The notes under the pieces are model-generated. The model saw only the letters and a list, made by a program, of their open reading frames with translations. It searched no databases and had not been told where the DNA came from. Below are positions 1 to 13,470 of a stretch of 64,000 nucleotides of DNA, in pieces. How positions within the stretch are numbered: position 1 is the first letter of the stretch; every line of letters starts with the position of its first letter. A program made the position numbers and the translations under genes. This stretch comes from Capsaspora owczarzaki ATCC 30864 (lineage: Eukaryota > Opisthokonta > Filasterea), in NCBI RefSeq assembly GCF_000151315.2, contig NW_011887303.1, positions 804,719-868,718 of the forward strand, in the 5' to 3' direction.

Positions 1-295
1 TAACTTGCACAAGCGCCTCCACGGCGTCGGCTTCAAGCGCCGTGCCCCCCGCGCTTGCGACGAGATCCGCAAGTTCGCCCAGAAGATGATGGGCACCAAG
101 GATGTCCGCCTCACCGTCGACACTAACCGCCACATCTGGTCCAAGGGTGTCCGCAACGTCCCGTTCCGCATCCGCGTCCAGCTCCAACGCAAGCGCAACC
201 AGGATGAGGAGTCCGCCGAGAAGCTCTACACCCTCGTCGAGGTTGTCGAGACCAAGGAGTTCAAGGGCCTCCAGAACGTCACTGTTGCCAACTAA
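1..295 (+). CDS. RPL31: Ribosomal protein L31e (eL31), 3' part
   Basis: This is the C-terminal part of large-subunit ribosomal protein eL31; the gene enters from the left edge. Reading from base 2 gives [18 protein letters not shown], then [15 protein letters not shown] and [18 protein letters not shown], ending at TAA 293-295. Base 1 is the last base of a split codon, probably the Ile of the usual TIN(I/L)HKR. These are the signature stretches of eL31, which lines the peptide exit tunnel of the 60S subunit. The visible 97 codons are about three quarters of a normal 120-125 residue protein. No intron falls in this part. The gene is tail-to-tail with the Rab GEF gene, whose stop is 245 nt away. 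Confidence 0.97.
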   Translation, partial: NLHKRLHGVGFKRRAPRACDEIRKFAQKMMGTKDVRLTVDTNRHIWSKGVRNVPFRIRVQLQRKRNQDEESAEKLYTLVEVVETKEFKGLQNVTVAN

Positions 296-539
296 ACATG
301 TTGTTGTGACTTGCCTCTCTTTTGGAATTGCCCGTGGTTTTTATTTTTGTTCTTAACCATAGACAATTTTGCTTATATGATTGTTGCTGCGTCTGGGCCT
401 AGTTTCATTGGATGCAAGAAGGGGGAGGAGGGGAGGGGAGGGGAGGGGAGTGGATTGGACAACAGCTATTGAGATGCAATTTTGGAGCAATGCTGCTCCC
501 CCGTTTAGTTCATTCCTGTACAGCATGGTTGAACAAAAA

Positions 540-3447
540 TCAAGCCAACGAGTCAAGCAACACACTCGACTCCGTCTGTGCTGGCACGGGCTCTTGGGAC
601 AAAGGCAGGGCGACGGGTTGCGACAACGGCGGCGCGAAACTCTCGAAAAACTGGATGACGCCTTGCAGACTTGCGCGAAGGTCGTTCAGGCTTTGCGTGG
701 AAGCTTGCTGGCGTGTTGCAAGTCTGCTCGCCAACAATAGGTTGTCGTGCTGGATTTGCCCGCTCGGCGCGTTGGGCAAATTGGCGAAAATCGCCCAGTC
801 CGCTTCAAACTCTGGGTTCATTCGGCTGGTTGTTGCAGAAAGAGTGAGCAGGTAGCAAAAAGGAGTGAGCCAGCACCCGCTTTGCGAGGACTGCAACAAC
901 TCTTGTTCATTTGCCAAAAATCACGATGATGCTGCGCCTCACCTGGTAAACTCTTGCTCGTCCATCTTGAATGAGCTGGCCTGGAGGTTTTCCAAGAAGG
1001 CTACGGCACAGCACTACAAGTGGGAGGTGTTGGTGGAGGAGGAGGAGGAGGAGGAGAACGAAATCGTCAAAATCCAAATCGAGTCTGCGCACCTGTCCGC
1101 GCGACCAACTGTCACACTTCATGCCATCGTTACCATGTTCGTGAAAAAGTAACCGCCCTCTCCAGAAATGAGACGAGTTGGGTTGCAAAACCGCGAAATG
1201 TACTGGAGGTTGCTTTGCAACCGAGCGGGGTGCGCGCGGATGACAGTGAAGATCAGAACAGGCAGAAACTCGTCCGCACTCGCTGCATGGGACGCGCCAG
1301 CCATGGCTTGTAGAATAGCTGCGAGTTCAAGGCCACAAATGTAAATCGAGATGAGCAACACAGACGAACGACGCCAACTCAACAAAGCTGTGTGCCGTAC
1401 TAAACACAAGTTTGCTGCACTTGACAATGCACGCGACCTTGTCTTGAGGAGCTCGCTTGGCATCCATTTCGCAGAGCGCTGGAAAAGCCCAGAGGTGCAG
1501 GAAAAAAACGAAATGAGCATCCAGCTCACGTTCCCAAAACGGTTTGCTCGACTTTCACTCACAATGCATTGCGGCCTTCAAAGGCTCGTCGCACTTTTCG
1601 TTGAGCTCCATTGCGTCCAGGCCAAGATGACCGAGCGTCACCCATCGCAAGCGTCGAATGCGCTGGTCGATGAGTTCATCTTTGGCCGTGTCATCTGTCG
1701 ACGACGGCGAGAACACTCTGGTATTCCACAAAGGGGTCAGCGACATGCAAGCACGAAAACGAGCGAGGCTATAGAAAGACCACAGCAAAAGAAACGAAAA
1801 ACAAAGAAACAACAACAACAACAAAAAAAAAAAAAAACAAGTGTTGAACGACTTACTGAGAATACAGCTTCGTCATGACGTATTTCTCGATGCCGTCAAT
1901 AGCATTCTCGAGCTCTTCTTGTTGAGAATTTTTCCAGAGCGGGTGCGTGCTGATGCGATTGCCCATGTTCTGCAAAAGCGGACAAGCAAGCAGTGAACAT
2001 CCAAAACCGTACTTTGCTTGCTGTGCGCACACTTACCTGGAGGAAAATTTGAATAGATTCGCTTTGTTCTTCACTGCTGAGCGCTGTCGACGTTGAAAAG
2101 TTTTCAATGAATCTGCGTCAAGGAGGAGAATGAAGACGCATGTGAGTGGTGCGCGCAAACATGTAGCTAAATAGAAGCGTCGCGGCGTACCGCTTTGTTT
2201 GCATGACCAGATCTTGGGCCTGCGGCTTCTTCATGTCCGTTAAAAAGTCATGGAAGGTAAATTCTTTGGCTGGCGGCTCCTCTGCAGGCTCGGTCGAGGC
2301 GTTCTTGTTGTTTGCGGATTTACTCTGGGCTTCGTCTTCGCCGCTCTTTTTCCCGCGTCGCAGGTAGTTGAATATCCGCGTGCTGCACAGTCATGTCGCG
2401 GTAGCCACGGCAAATATCAAATCAATGTGTTTCCGGTCAGAACACAGGCGAAACGGAGACAAGATTCTGGAATTGCAAAGCTCACCTGGCTCCGGCCTTC
2501 AGCAGCCGATCTACACCGCGTTCTACCACTGACTTGGCTGTACTCGACTCGGATGTTTCTACCACAGCGCACAGGTGTCAAATGAGTCAACGCGCGAGGA
2601 GATTTGGCATCGATTTTCGCTTCCAGAACAACAGCGTTACCAGATTTTCGCAACTCGTCGTTGAAAATATTCCCGACATCGGCGTTCGCATCGTCGACAA
2701 CAGGAGCACGTGTGGACGGTTGCTGGGGCGGACTGGAGGAAGACGCAGAGCCCAAGATGGACGCTATCGAGGGCGGCGACGAGTACGCAGTATTGGCGTT
2801 CTGATGATTGGAGCCTGCATGAGGAGCTGCAGCAGTTGGTTTCTGCGCAAGTGGGATGCTTCTCAAATGAGCGGCATTGTCATTCAAGCACACAGGATTG
2901 TCGCATCATCGGGGGTGAAATGCAGCCAAACTCAGAGACGCGCGCAATGATGACCACTTACTCGAGGAGGAGGAGCAGCGACCGGCACGTGCACGGGAGA
3001 CGCCTGCTGCTGCTGCTGCTGGTGGTGGTGGTAGTTGTGGTGGTACTGCGGCTGGTGCATTGACGGCGACTGCTGCAGCTGTGGAGGGCTCGCGAGTGCG
3101 CTCACTGGAGTCGCATGGACTTCGCGGTAGCAGGCTGAGCAGTACCCTTGCCAGGTCGCATTGCCATAGAACGAGCATCTAACCAAACGAGATCTCAATG
3201 AATGAGACACATAGCAGTAACATGCGTGCCGACGTTGAACACTGCAGCAGTGTGCTGGCGGTCCCAAACTTTCAGCCAATCTGGCGGCTCAGACAGCGAT
3301 TGAAGCTGCGTTTCAACAGCCAAACGCAAAATGCAGTTTGCCTGCTTACCCTGGCTTCTTGCATCGGAATACAGGGTTGTTCACTCTTCGTGCAACGTTC
3401 GCAAGTGGTGTCGAAAGCGACGCCGCTGAAGCCGAGTCGTACGACAT
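540..3447 (-). CDS. RABGEF1: Rabex-5-like Rab guanine nucleotide exchange factor (A20 zinc finger + VPS9)
   Basis: Predicted 581-residue exchange factor for early-endosome Rab5-type GTPases. Twelve exons fit splice consensus and phase: 3447-3350, 3178-2962, 2842-2641, 2558-2486, 2382-2191, 2112-2037, 1969-1857, 1717-1563, 1478-1401, 1318-1134, 1013-943, 825-540. An A20-type zinc finger is formed across the first intron: Cys29-KKPG-Cys34, [17 protein letters not shown], Cys46, Cys49. A His/Gln-rich linker follows, then a helical segment ([20 protein letters not shown]) and the VPS9 domain at about 325-475, with [30 protein letters not shown] and [15 protein letters not shown]. In Rabex-5 the A20 finger binds ubiquitin and acts as an E3, and VPS9 catalyses exchange. 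Order and motifs match animal Rabex-5. The C-terminal 95 residues are divergent. It starts head-to-head with casein kinase 2 alpha. Confidence 0.93.
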
Positions 3448-3826
3448 TGTCGGCGAATGGCGGCTGAGCACTTGAGAGCTGGAAGATGTTGGAAAGGAGA
3501 AGTGAGCTGGGTCGAGTCATCGATGCTTGGCTGCTTTTGTTTTGGTTAAAATCAAAGTGAAGGGGAAGTGTTACCTGAAGCAAGTGAGAATGCTTCAGGA
3601 TCGGTTTGGAAAGCGGAGGGAGGTGGAGTGGGGAGTTGAAGCGAACAGTTGAAGAGTTCCAAGTCTGACCCATCCCTGCACTTTTGCCGAAGCTGTCTTT
3701 CGCAAGATTATTCAATGCACCATCACCAACTCTATCTTGTACATTACCGACATGACATGGAGGCCCGTTCGTCTGAGAATGAGCTCCAGTCTTTCCTTTC
3801 TCTCTTTCTTTCTGCTCTGTTCTCGA
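3448..3826. promoter_or_regulatory. Shared intergenic promoter region, RABGEF1-like / CK2 alpha
   Basis: This 379-nt gap separates two divergent start codons, so both promoters and 5' UTRs must lie here. The right half, close to the CK2 alpha start, becomes pyrimidine-rich on the + strand (about 3790-3820). I see no convincing TATA box or other core element. Confidence 0.5.
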
Positions 3827-6257
<2,431 letters not shown>

Positions 6258-6518
6258 TGCCACCAAGTATGATTGCATTGACAGCGTGTGCAAATGTCCG
6301 GCCTTTTTGTGTTTTCTTTTTCCCAAATGCCAATCGAATCTTAATCGCATCCAATGCGGACAGCATGCTTTATTGCATTAGTGTACAATGTCCGAGCCCG
6401 AACAAAGTAAAAGTACAGGTAGAAATGAATTGGGTTTGACTGTGTGAAATATGGGCATGAGAGCGAGCGAGTGAGTGACAGCCAGAAGGAGAAGATGAAC
6501 AAAAAAAAAAAATCAAGG

Positions 6519-9422
6519 CTATGCGCGGTTGACAAACTCGACCGCTATTGCCAGAGATTCTTGCATATTGATCACACCGTGACCATAGCTGTCTGGGATG
6601 TACATCAAATCGCCAGCCTCCTGGATGCATTCGAGGAAAGTGGCTGGCGCATGCTCGCCGTGTTTTTGAATCATGCGTTGCCGCTCCTCCTCTCGTCGGA
6701 ACCACTCAAGAACTGGCTCTTTGGAAATGAAGGATGCGCCCTGAGATACCCACCAACACACAAGTGAGAAAACGACGGTACAGCAGGGGATCCACATTTC
6801 CCCCCCCCTTTGATCAACGGCCATCAGCATCTACTTACCGGTGCAAACACAAACCAACGCTTGCGTCCTCGAATGAGGCCGTTCCAAGCGTCAGTATGAA
6901 AGTGGACTGGCGCGCCAGAAAGGCAAGGTCCAAACATGAACTGGGCGGCGTGCATGGAATGATCCTCCATCCAGGTTGGTGCGACAACATCGTTGTTCAA
7001 GAACGCTTGTCGCCGGGAACCAGCCAGTGAGCCTGCAACACCGGGCGGCGCGTTGATAAACGTGTTGTCAAAAATGTAAAGCGGCGGTGCTGGGGCAACG
7101 GGCAGCGCGCTGTGCGAATGGTTCAATGCATCCGCACACTTGTCGCAGATTCCGAGGCGGGTGAGTCGCTCAGACCAGTCTGCAGGCATCCATTCACAGG
7201 AAATGCAGCAATGGGCCATGGTGCCTTGCTCAGAGCCAGTGGCATGACTGCCGTTCAGAAAGTCGCGCAGTGTGATGCGTGTGTCTTGCAAATTGTACTG
7301 CGCTGCATAGGGAATGGTGGAGGCCACAAACTTCCGGTCTCCAAACTCGTCTAACGCAAAATGAACAAAAAAAAAAAGCAAAAAGGCAACAAAGGCGTAA
7401 GTCAGACGAGTGTCTCACACACAGAGCCGAACAAAAAAAAAAAAAAAAAAACCCCAACCCCATCCACGTAGCCAACGTACGGAGCAAGTGCTCGTTGGTC
7501 CATTTGGCAATTGCTGGCCAGTTGGCCACGCCACCTTTGATCAACAAGGGCCGACGGAGGTGAAGGTAGTTTCGCTCAAACTGTCGGCGCGTCAATTGTG
7601 CGGCGTCTCGGACATCGAAATCGCACAGGCGCGAGGCATCCTCAACGACCAGATCTACCGGTCCTGAAGCTTCCGCAAGCAGTGGCTGGGTCTTTTCCTT
7701 TGCGGTGATCCAGGCAAGCCCGTGGAATACCAAGGGCGGCGGGGCAGGGAGCGGTCTTGGCGTGACAATGGGTGGCGGGACGGGCGCCGGCTTTGCCGGA
7801 TACAGCAACCACCACCAGGGTGTGCGACGAACGTCAATCAAATCCCATGGCCGCCCGAACGAATCCTTGATGGTTGCGAGCGATCGAAGGGATGTCATCT
7901 CCGACTCTGTGCCGCCCTGGAGAACCCTTTCAATCACATTGACAATTTGGGGAAACCCGCGGGCCATCGCCAAATGCATCGGCGTAAAACCCGACCGTAG
8001 CAATCGCGTGACAAACTCCCGGTTTTGTTCCGAAGCAGGTCCAAGAGTCGAGTCTTGTTGCTCTGAAACTGCGACCTGGTGGGGGTGGTGGTGGTAGCGT
8101 CGAGCGCTCGCTTCGCGATTGGCCTCTTCCATCTGCGCTCGGAGCAGTGATGCGAGAAGCGAGGTGCCTTGCTCATCGCCAACATCAGCAGACAAGTGCA
8201 ACGGAGCCCACCCATCCGAGTCTTGCGAATCTCGTGGTAGCGTGGAAGCAGGGCAGTGCGAGGCCAGATGGCTCACGAACGCCGAATTCCACCGAAAGAT
8301 GGCAGCCCGAAAGACTGCAGGGACGCAGCTTACTGCATGAGGCACACACGGTCACCCAACACAAGAGTGAGGCTCGCGTGCAACATCCAGGCACACCAAC
8401 AGCAGCTTTGTGTTTGAGGCGAAATTTGCTTACCTTTCGAGGAATCCAACGCCGCCGCGGTGACAGTCAGCCGGAGTGCAGCAAGACTGTCGTGCAAAAC
8501 CGCGGGAAGGGAACCGTCTTGTTGACTGGCAGGGTGGTCGGTTGCGCTCTTGAGAATCCATGTGCAAACGCTCATCAACCATCGTTTGGAGTAGATGGCA
8601 AAGTGCAGTGCAGTCCAGCCAGGCTTGTTTGGGTTGATCGAGGCCAGAGCAGTGGTGTGCTTTGGTGGTGGATTGACGCGCAAGCCATAGGACGTCATGG
8701 GGCAGCTGATCTCGCTGGCCAGCAACGGGATGGCTTCCCAAAAATGGGCTTGGGCAGCGTGGTGGAGCGGCGTCAGTCCGTGTTCGTCAACCACCGAGAG
8801 TGAGGCGCCATGGTTGACGAGATGTTGACTGCGGGTCGTCCAATCAATCCCACGGTGAGCGACGACAGACAAAAAGCCAAGCAAAGCAACAAAACTCAAT
8901 CTGTTGGTTCAACAATAGGAGACCTACATGACTGCCGTCCAATTTGTGGCCGGATTGACCAAAACGCCGTGCTGCAATCGATTGCGTTCATCCCACGCCA
9001 AAACTGCATAGTGGAGTGCTGCATGGCGGGTCAAAGTCAGTGAGATACAGGACAGGCTATATTCACCAACAAAAAGCCCACTCTTACCCGAACGAGCGTG
9101 CCGTGCTGTGATGTGCAAGGCATCTGTGCGCGCTCCATGATTCAGAAAGAACAGGGTCAAATCGGCGTTGCCGAGATAGGATGCAATATGTAGAGGCGTC
9201 TGGTTTGGAGACGAACGACAAACAAACCACCGCAAACGCAAACAGTGAGCGTGGATTTACCCAACAACAAATAAAGCTTCATAAAGCTTCAATTGCCTTG
9301 AAAACAAACGCCCGTACCCAGCTACTAGCAGCACTTGGTTCGGATAACTTGCCCGTTTGGGTGACTTCTTGAACTTTCTGCTCGAGAATTTGCTGCAGAT
9401 TGCTCGGGCCCAGCAGTCGTGG
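6519..9422 (-). CDS. Ankyrin-repeat protein with C-terminal JmjC (cupin) domain
   Basis: Seven exons fit: 9422-9318, 9199-9088, 9018-8928, 8828-8434, 8314-7481, 7350-6839, 6740-6519 (about 756 residues). Ankyrin repeats fill the first half, e.g. TPLHIASYLGNADLTLFFLN, ALHYAVLAWD, HGLTPLHHAAQ, GWTALHFAIYSK, GWAPLHLSADVGD, GFTPMHLAMARG. A Pro-rich linker leads to a cupin_8/JmjC domain with RRPLLIKGGVANWPAIAKW, the iron ligands of the HxD type in GAPVHFHTDAWNGLIRGRKR, and the distal His in MYIPDSYGHGVINM. So the Fe(II) triad looks intact, and a 2-oxoglutarate dioxygenase (protein hydroxylase or demethylase) is inferred; the substrate is unknown. The N-terminus is unresolved: exon 9422 begins in phase 0 after an in-frame stop. 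A start at 9570 (MSNLIS) joined by a weak donor is one option. Confidence 0.85.
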
Positions 9423-9570
9423 CTACAAGAGAGTGCAAACACACCACGAGGAAGTCACCCAGTGAGCGACAGAGCGTTGCGTGCTCCACTCGAAAGCGTG
9501 TGCATTCAAGCAAAATGTTCAAAAGGAGAGTTGCTCAATTTGATTTGACGGACGAGATTAGATTCGACAT

Positions 9571-10401
9571 GTTTGCTGATATGGATAGCTGTATGAAATT
9601 GGGTGGGCGGGTGTCCTTTACCATTTTTACAGTCCAGCCTCGATCGATTTACAAGAACGTTGGCGCTCTCCGCTCTCCCATGGGAGCACGACTCTTGGTC
9701 GCCAATCTCTCCCCCCCCACCAAATGCATGCATTGCAGTCTATACACACCCGCGCTTGCACCGATTCACCACACACAACTCAATGGGTGACACGACGAAG
9801 TGATCGATTCAATGCATGGGGCCCGGGTCCTTCTGTTTTTGAAGCACGCCCCCCCCTCCCACCCCCCCCCGACCTCCTCATAGCTCAAACATTCAAAGAC
9901 GACGTCGCACCACTTCCACACCAAGCCAAAACACGAAAACGTTGGAATAGACGAAGAACGAAAACGAGAACAAAGTGCAAAAATCGATTCAGATCTAAAC
10001 ATTGAAAAAATACAGTCGAAACGATGTGTTTGCTTCCATTCTTCGGGCGGGGCAGAGAGAGGAACCCCCCCCTCACGAGCATAATACATAGAGAGAAGCG
10101 TAGAATACCAAACCTGAAACCACCAGCGAGACCAAAGCCTCATGAGGGTTGTCAGGATTAAAAAAAAAGAAAAAAAAAAGGAAAAAAAGAAAAAGAAAAG
10201 CGCAATGGATGTAACATAGGAAACAAGCGAAAAGATCACCCCAAAAGGCGAGGGGAATGGCTTGTGTGCGAGGCCGAGTGATTCATGTTGTGCAAGTGCA
10301 CAGTGAAGCAAGCCGAGCAGTGGGTGAGAAAGAGTCAGGGAGAGAGGTGGGGGGGACGGAGGGGGGGGGACGAGGGGAGTGAATGTCGTTTCGTTGCGCA
10401 C
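9571..10401. other. Intergenic region, no supported gene
   Basis: Both strands give only low-complexity open frames here. There is an A-rich tract near 10158-10200 and G/C homopolymers near 9840 and 10060-10070. A minus-strand splice acceptor could exist near 10120, which would give the poly-His reading frame upstream of it a second exon, but the resulting peptide resembles nothing I know. Confidence 0.5.
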
Positions 10402-10642
10402 CTGCTGCTGCTGTGCTCGCGCGGCTTGAACGAGGAGGAGGAGGAGCACGAGCACGAGCACGAGCGCTGGATTGAGCTGCCGTCGCAGGGATGCCGTCAG
10501 ACCCGCGGACGCACTCGCGGCACTCTTCTGCTGCCGTGTTCGGCGATCGGACGCTGTTGAGCAGGCAACGCGCACCAGCGTGCACTCATCGTGATTGTTA
10601 TTCCAAGTGTTAGTCGAATTATGGCGTTGTTGTTGTTGTTGT

Positions 10643-10698
<56 letters not shown>

Positions 10699-10761
10699 GT
10701 TGGTGCTGCTGTTGCTGCCGAGCCGTGTGCCTGGCACAAGCAGCGCGTCCCTGCGTCGCAT
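10402..10761 (-). CDS. Possible exon of an unrecognised protein with poly-His tract and membrane/signal segment
   Basis: An ATG at 10761 opens a 120-codon frame: about 18 His, then Gln, a polar stretch, then a strongly hydrophobic segment (LNPALVLVLVLLLLLV) followed by QAARAQQQQ. The last part looks like a signal anchor or a signal peptide with an Ala-rich cleavage site. The frame ends at a good donor (CAG/GTGCGC at 10402/10401). The His run comes from the ATG/ATC trinucleotide microsatellite, so the frame could be chance. I found no convincing downstream exon or homologous motif. Treat it as a candidate only. Confidence 0.25.
10640..10699. repeat. (ATG)n trinucleotide microsatellite
   Basis: A short GTT run passes into about 18 uninterrupted ATG units on the + strand (His codons on the - strand). 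Confidence 0.9.
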
Positions 10762-11035
10762 CCAATAGAAGAGGAGTGACAACTGTATTTCAACCTTGCG
10801 AATGTTGCGTCAGATGGTAATTCCAGTTGTCCAGCATTTTTAGGTCGGATCTATCAATTATGAGGGAGCATAGGAAGAGGTGGATTCAGGCACGCGTTTT
10901 TCGGACTGGGGAAGGAAACCGGCATCTCCCTCAACAATGCCACTCAGCCCCAATAGTCATGCGGAAAATGACCTTGTATTGTAAGATGCACGCGCTCAAA
11001 TATACAGCACTCAATCAGAACCGTTCGCAGACGAT

Positions 11036-11884
11036 TTACGACCGCACAGCGCGAGCCTGTGTCCATTCTTCGGACCCGTCGCTCAGCACTTTTGCCAGAC
11101 GTTGCTGATCAAACACCGGTTCGTACTCTTGAAAGTAGTAGTACAGACGATGCGTTTCTTTGGAAAGAGTGCGATGCTCGCCACAGATATCTGTCTGCTC
11201 CCAGTCATGCCCTGCAAGCCAGTGAAGAGGAATGAACACTAGCTTTGTCCACAGGTGACGCTCCCATACTTGATACAGGGGCTGCCAATCGCTGCCGGTG
11301 AACATCTCGCCAGCAATGTCCACGAACACGACACTGTCCACTTTGCAAATCTGGCAAAGCAACTCGGCTGTTTCAGGGTTGGGATAACCGTAACCGAAGC
11401 GGTTTGAGCGTAGGTTGACAATCAGTGGACGGCATAGCCGCACAATCTGGACGACTGTTGGAAGATCTTCGTCACGAAGGGAATTGCCATGGAGATCCAG
11501 CGTGATGACTGACGCTATTTCCCTGTCCTGCAGCAGAAGCTGAGAAACATTGTCAATGAACGTCCCAGGAAGTGCAAAGGACAGTGCCCGAAGCGCCTGC
11601 GACAAAACCCTGCCCTGGCTCATGTCAAGCCGACCCGTTGTATGGTCATATTGGTACGGGCTCGGTTTGAATACGAGGTCCAAGAGGCGCTTCACGGCAA
11701 CCTGCTCAAGGGGAGTCGACATGTTGAGCTGCTGCACCAGCCCCACTTGTACTGCTTGGCGATCGAGCTTGCGTATGCTCTGCACTTCGAGCTTGCCTGG
11801 ATGGGACTCGTTCGTCAATGGAAGGGCTTTTGTGATCGGGTCTGTCGACGCGAGGTCGGCGAGAGTGAAATCGTTGAAAGACAT
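11036..11884 (-). CDS. Unrecognised intronless protein, LRR-like core
   Basis: Single-exon frame of 282 residues starting MSFNDFTLADLASTDPITKA. I do not recognise the family. One stretch fits a leucine-rich repeat (VITLDLHGNSLRDEDLPTVV and LIVNLRSNRFGY). The C-terminal third is rich in Trp and Tyr. No signal peptide or membrane segment is visible. It is intronless in a neighbourhood where nearly every gene is split, and it lies head-to-head with another intronless gene 89 nt away, so the two probably share a promoter. A lineage-specific or recently acquired gene is possible. A membrane-traffic or immune role cannot be inferred. Confidence 0.75.
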   Translation of the reverse strand: MSFNDFTLADLASTDPITKALPLTNESHPGKLEVQSIRKLDRQAVQVGLVQQLNMSTPLEQVAVKRLLDLVFKPSPYQYDHTTGRLDMSQGRVLSQALRALSFALPGTFIDNVSQLLLQDREIASVITLDLHGNSLRDEDLPTVVQIVRLCRPLIVNLRSNRFGYGYPNPETAELLCQICKVDSVVFVDIAGEMFTGSDWQPLYQVWERHLWTKLVFIPLHWLAGHDWEQTDICGEHRTLSKETHRLYYYFQEYEPVFDQQRLAKVLSDGSEEWTQARAVRS

Positions 11885-11973
11885 TTTTTTTTTTTGAAAA
11901 ATAAACGAATAAAAAAGAAAATGAGCTCCCCAAAAGAAAACCCCTCATTTTTTTTTTTTCTTCGCGATTTCAA
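11885..11973. promoter_or_regulatory. 89-nt bidirectional promoter between two intronless genes
   Basis: Only 89 nt separate the start codons of the divergent pair. The gap holds a T run next to the left start, an A/T-rich centre (about 11892-11925) and a second T run next to the right start. Any core promoter of both genes must fit here or inside the coding ends. Confidence 0.45.
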
Positions 11974-13470
11974 ATGGTTTGGTCAAGTTTGTGCCCTTGC
12001 TGTTCTCGAACGGAGACAGCTGAACCTGACGAACCGACACCACGTGCCGAGATCCCACCAGAACTTCAACCCCGGCGCTCGAAGGTCTTGCATTGGAAGA
12101 CGTTGAAAGACGAAGAACGCACGGCTCTCCAATCTAAAACGTTTTTCGAGTTTTGCACTTTCGACCAGTACCTACGATCAAACTTCTCTCGCTACACTGT
12201 GCTGGAGAAACTCCGCGAGACCCTGACCACATGTATGCGCGATAACAAGTGGCTTTCAAGCTCTAACTCGCCGCATGCGACACGAATTTGGAACGCGTTA
12301 TCGGACGCCCTCGGGCTAACCACAGGACGCATGCTTCCAAAACTTTTGGATCACAGTCAGTTGCAGTGCATCCTGCAAGTGCTTGCCGAGCACCTCCAAG
12401 CCGCGACTACAGCCTTGTCACAATTTGGGAAAGATACCATAACGACAAAACAAGAAAAGTCGCTGAGATATTGGCTGGAGAACGCACAAAAAGACCATGT
12501 CGAGGCTTCTCAGCAATGCGGAACGGGCGTCAAACTGCTGCAACCAGCTACCAACGACCTTGGCAATGCATTGAGCATTCACCTGGTTCAACTTTCAGGA
12601 CAGCAAACTCAAGCATGCGTCTACAGTCTTTGGGGCCCGGAAACTGTCGTTGGATCCACATCTTCACAAAGCTCGTCAGGGCGCGCTACACCACGCCCGC
12701 AAGCTCCCAGCTCTTCGAATCACATGACTTCGACAGCTTCCAGCTCGGCGACCGACACGATTTCACCAAGCTCGTCAGTCCAGGTTTCTGAGCCAGCTAC
12801 CCGCTCTTCGAATCAGATGACTTTGACAGCTTCTAGCTCGGCGACCGACACGATTTCACAAGCGGTTTCGCCGTTGTCGCTCTCTTTGCAATTTTGCAAC
12901 GCGAGGCAGCAAAGACCGCGTGCCATGTTTTTGCAAAAGGAACCACCCGTCAACTCTGACTCTGGTTGGTACTTGATGAGGTCGCCAAAATCACGCGAAG
13001 ACGCAAGCCTGGTGCTCACAGTGTTACGGAGCATCCACCCGCATTCGACCCCCTTTCAGAGTGCCAGTGTGAGCTCCGCTGTTTCTGCAAGCGGCAGTGC
13101 TGAAGATCACGGGTCTAAACTCAGCGACCAATATCGCAAAATCGTTTCCGAAATCTATGAGGGAAAGAAGCTCGAATTGGTCTCGGACACTGACCCGGCT
13201 GCTCTTGCCAGTCTGGCATTGCACATCGACAACATTCCATTCAATACTCGTCGCAATGAGGAGTTTACTTTACTCTTGTTCACCTATTTTGACGTGTGTG
13301 ATCGCTGCACTTTGCTGTACTGGAAGTCCAAGATTTCGCAGTTGCTCGGTATCGAGCAACTGCAGATTGTGGCTGTGGGGTGGAATCGCTTTCATTCACG
13401 CAATACACTCTGGGCTGAAGGAGACGATCAAGGTACAGCTCCTCAATGGAAGCAGCTGATCGATGAATAA
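11974..13470 (+). CDS. Unrecognised intronless 498-residue protein with Cys-rich N-terminus
   Basis: Single-exon frame, MVWSSLCPCCSRTE at the N-terminus. The three clustered Cys behind a short hydrophobic start resemble a palmitoylation site, so membrane tethering is possible. Residues about 230-320 are Ser/Thr-rich and carry an internal duplication (57 nt, near-identical, 93-nt period, at 12711 and 12804). The C-terminal 130 residues look folded (YDQ-like start DQYRKIVSEIYEGKKLELV, then FTLLLFTYFDVCDRC). I do not recognise the family. The TAA stop lies inside an AATAAA signal (13466-13471), so the 3' UTR is probably very short. Confidence 0.78.
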   Translation: MVWSSLCPCCSRTETAEPDEPTPRAEIPPELQPRRSKVLHWKTLKDEERTALQSKTFFEFCTFDQYLRSNFSRYTVLEKLRETLTTCMRDNKWLSSSNSPHATRIWNALSDALGLTTGRMLPKLLDHSQLQCILQVLAEHLQAATTALSQFGKDTITTKQEKSLRYWLENAQKDHVEASQQCGTGVKLLQPATNDLGNALSIHLVQLSGQQTQACVYSLWGPETVVGSTSSQSSSGRATPRPQAPSSSNHMTSTASSSATDTISPSSSVQVSEPATRSSNQMTLTASSSATDTISQAVSPLSLSLQFCNARQQRPRAMFLQKEPPVNSDSGWYLMRSPKSREDASLVLTVLRSIHPHSTPFQSASVSSAVSASGSAEDHGSKLSDQYRKIVSEIYEGKKLELVSDTDPAALASLALHIDNIPFNTRRNEEFTLLLFTYFDVCDRCTLLYWKSKISQLLGIEQLQIVAVGWNRFHSRNTLWAEGDDQGTAPQWKQLIDE

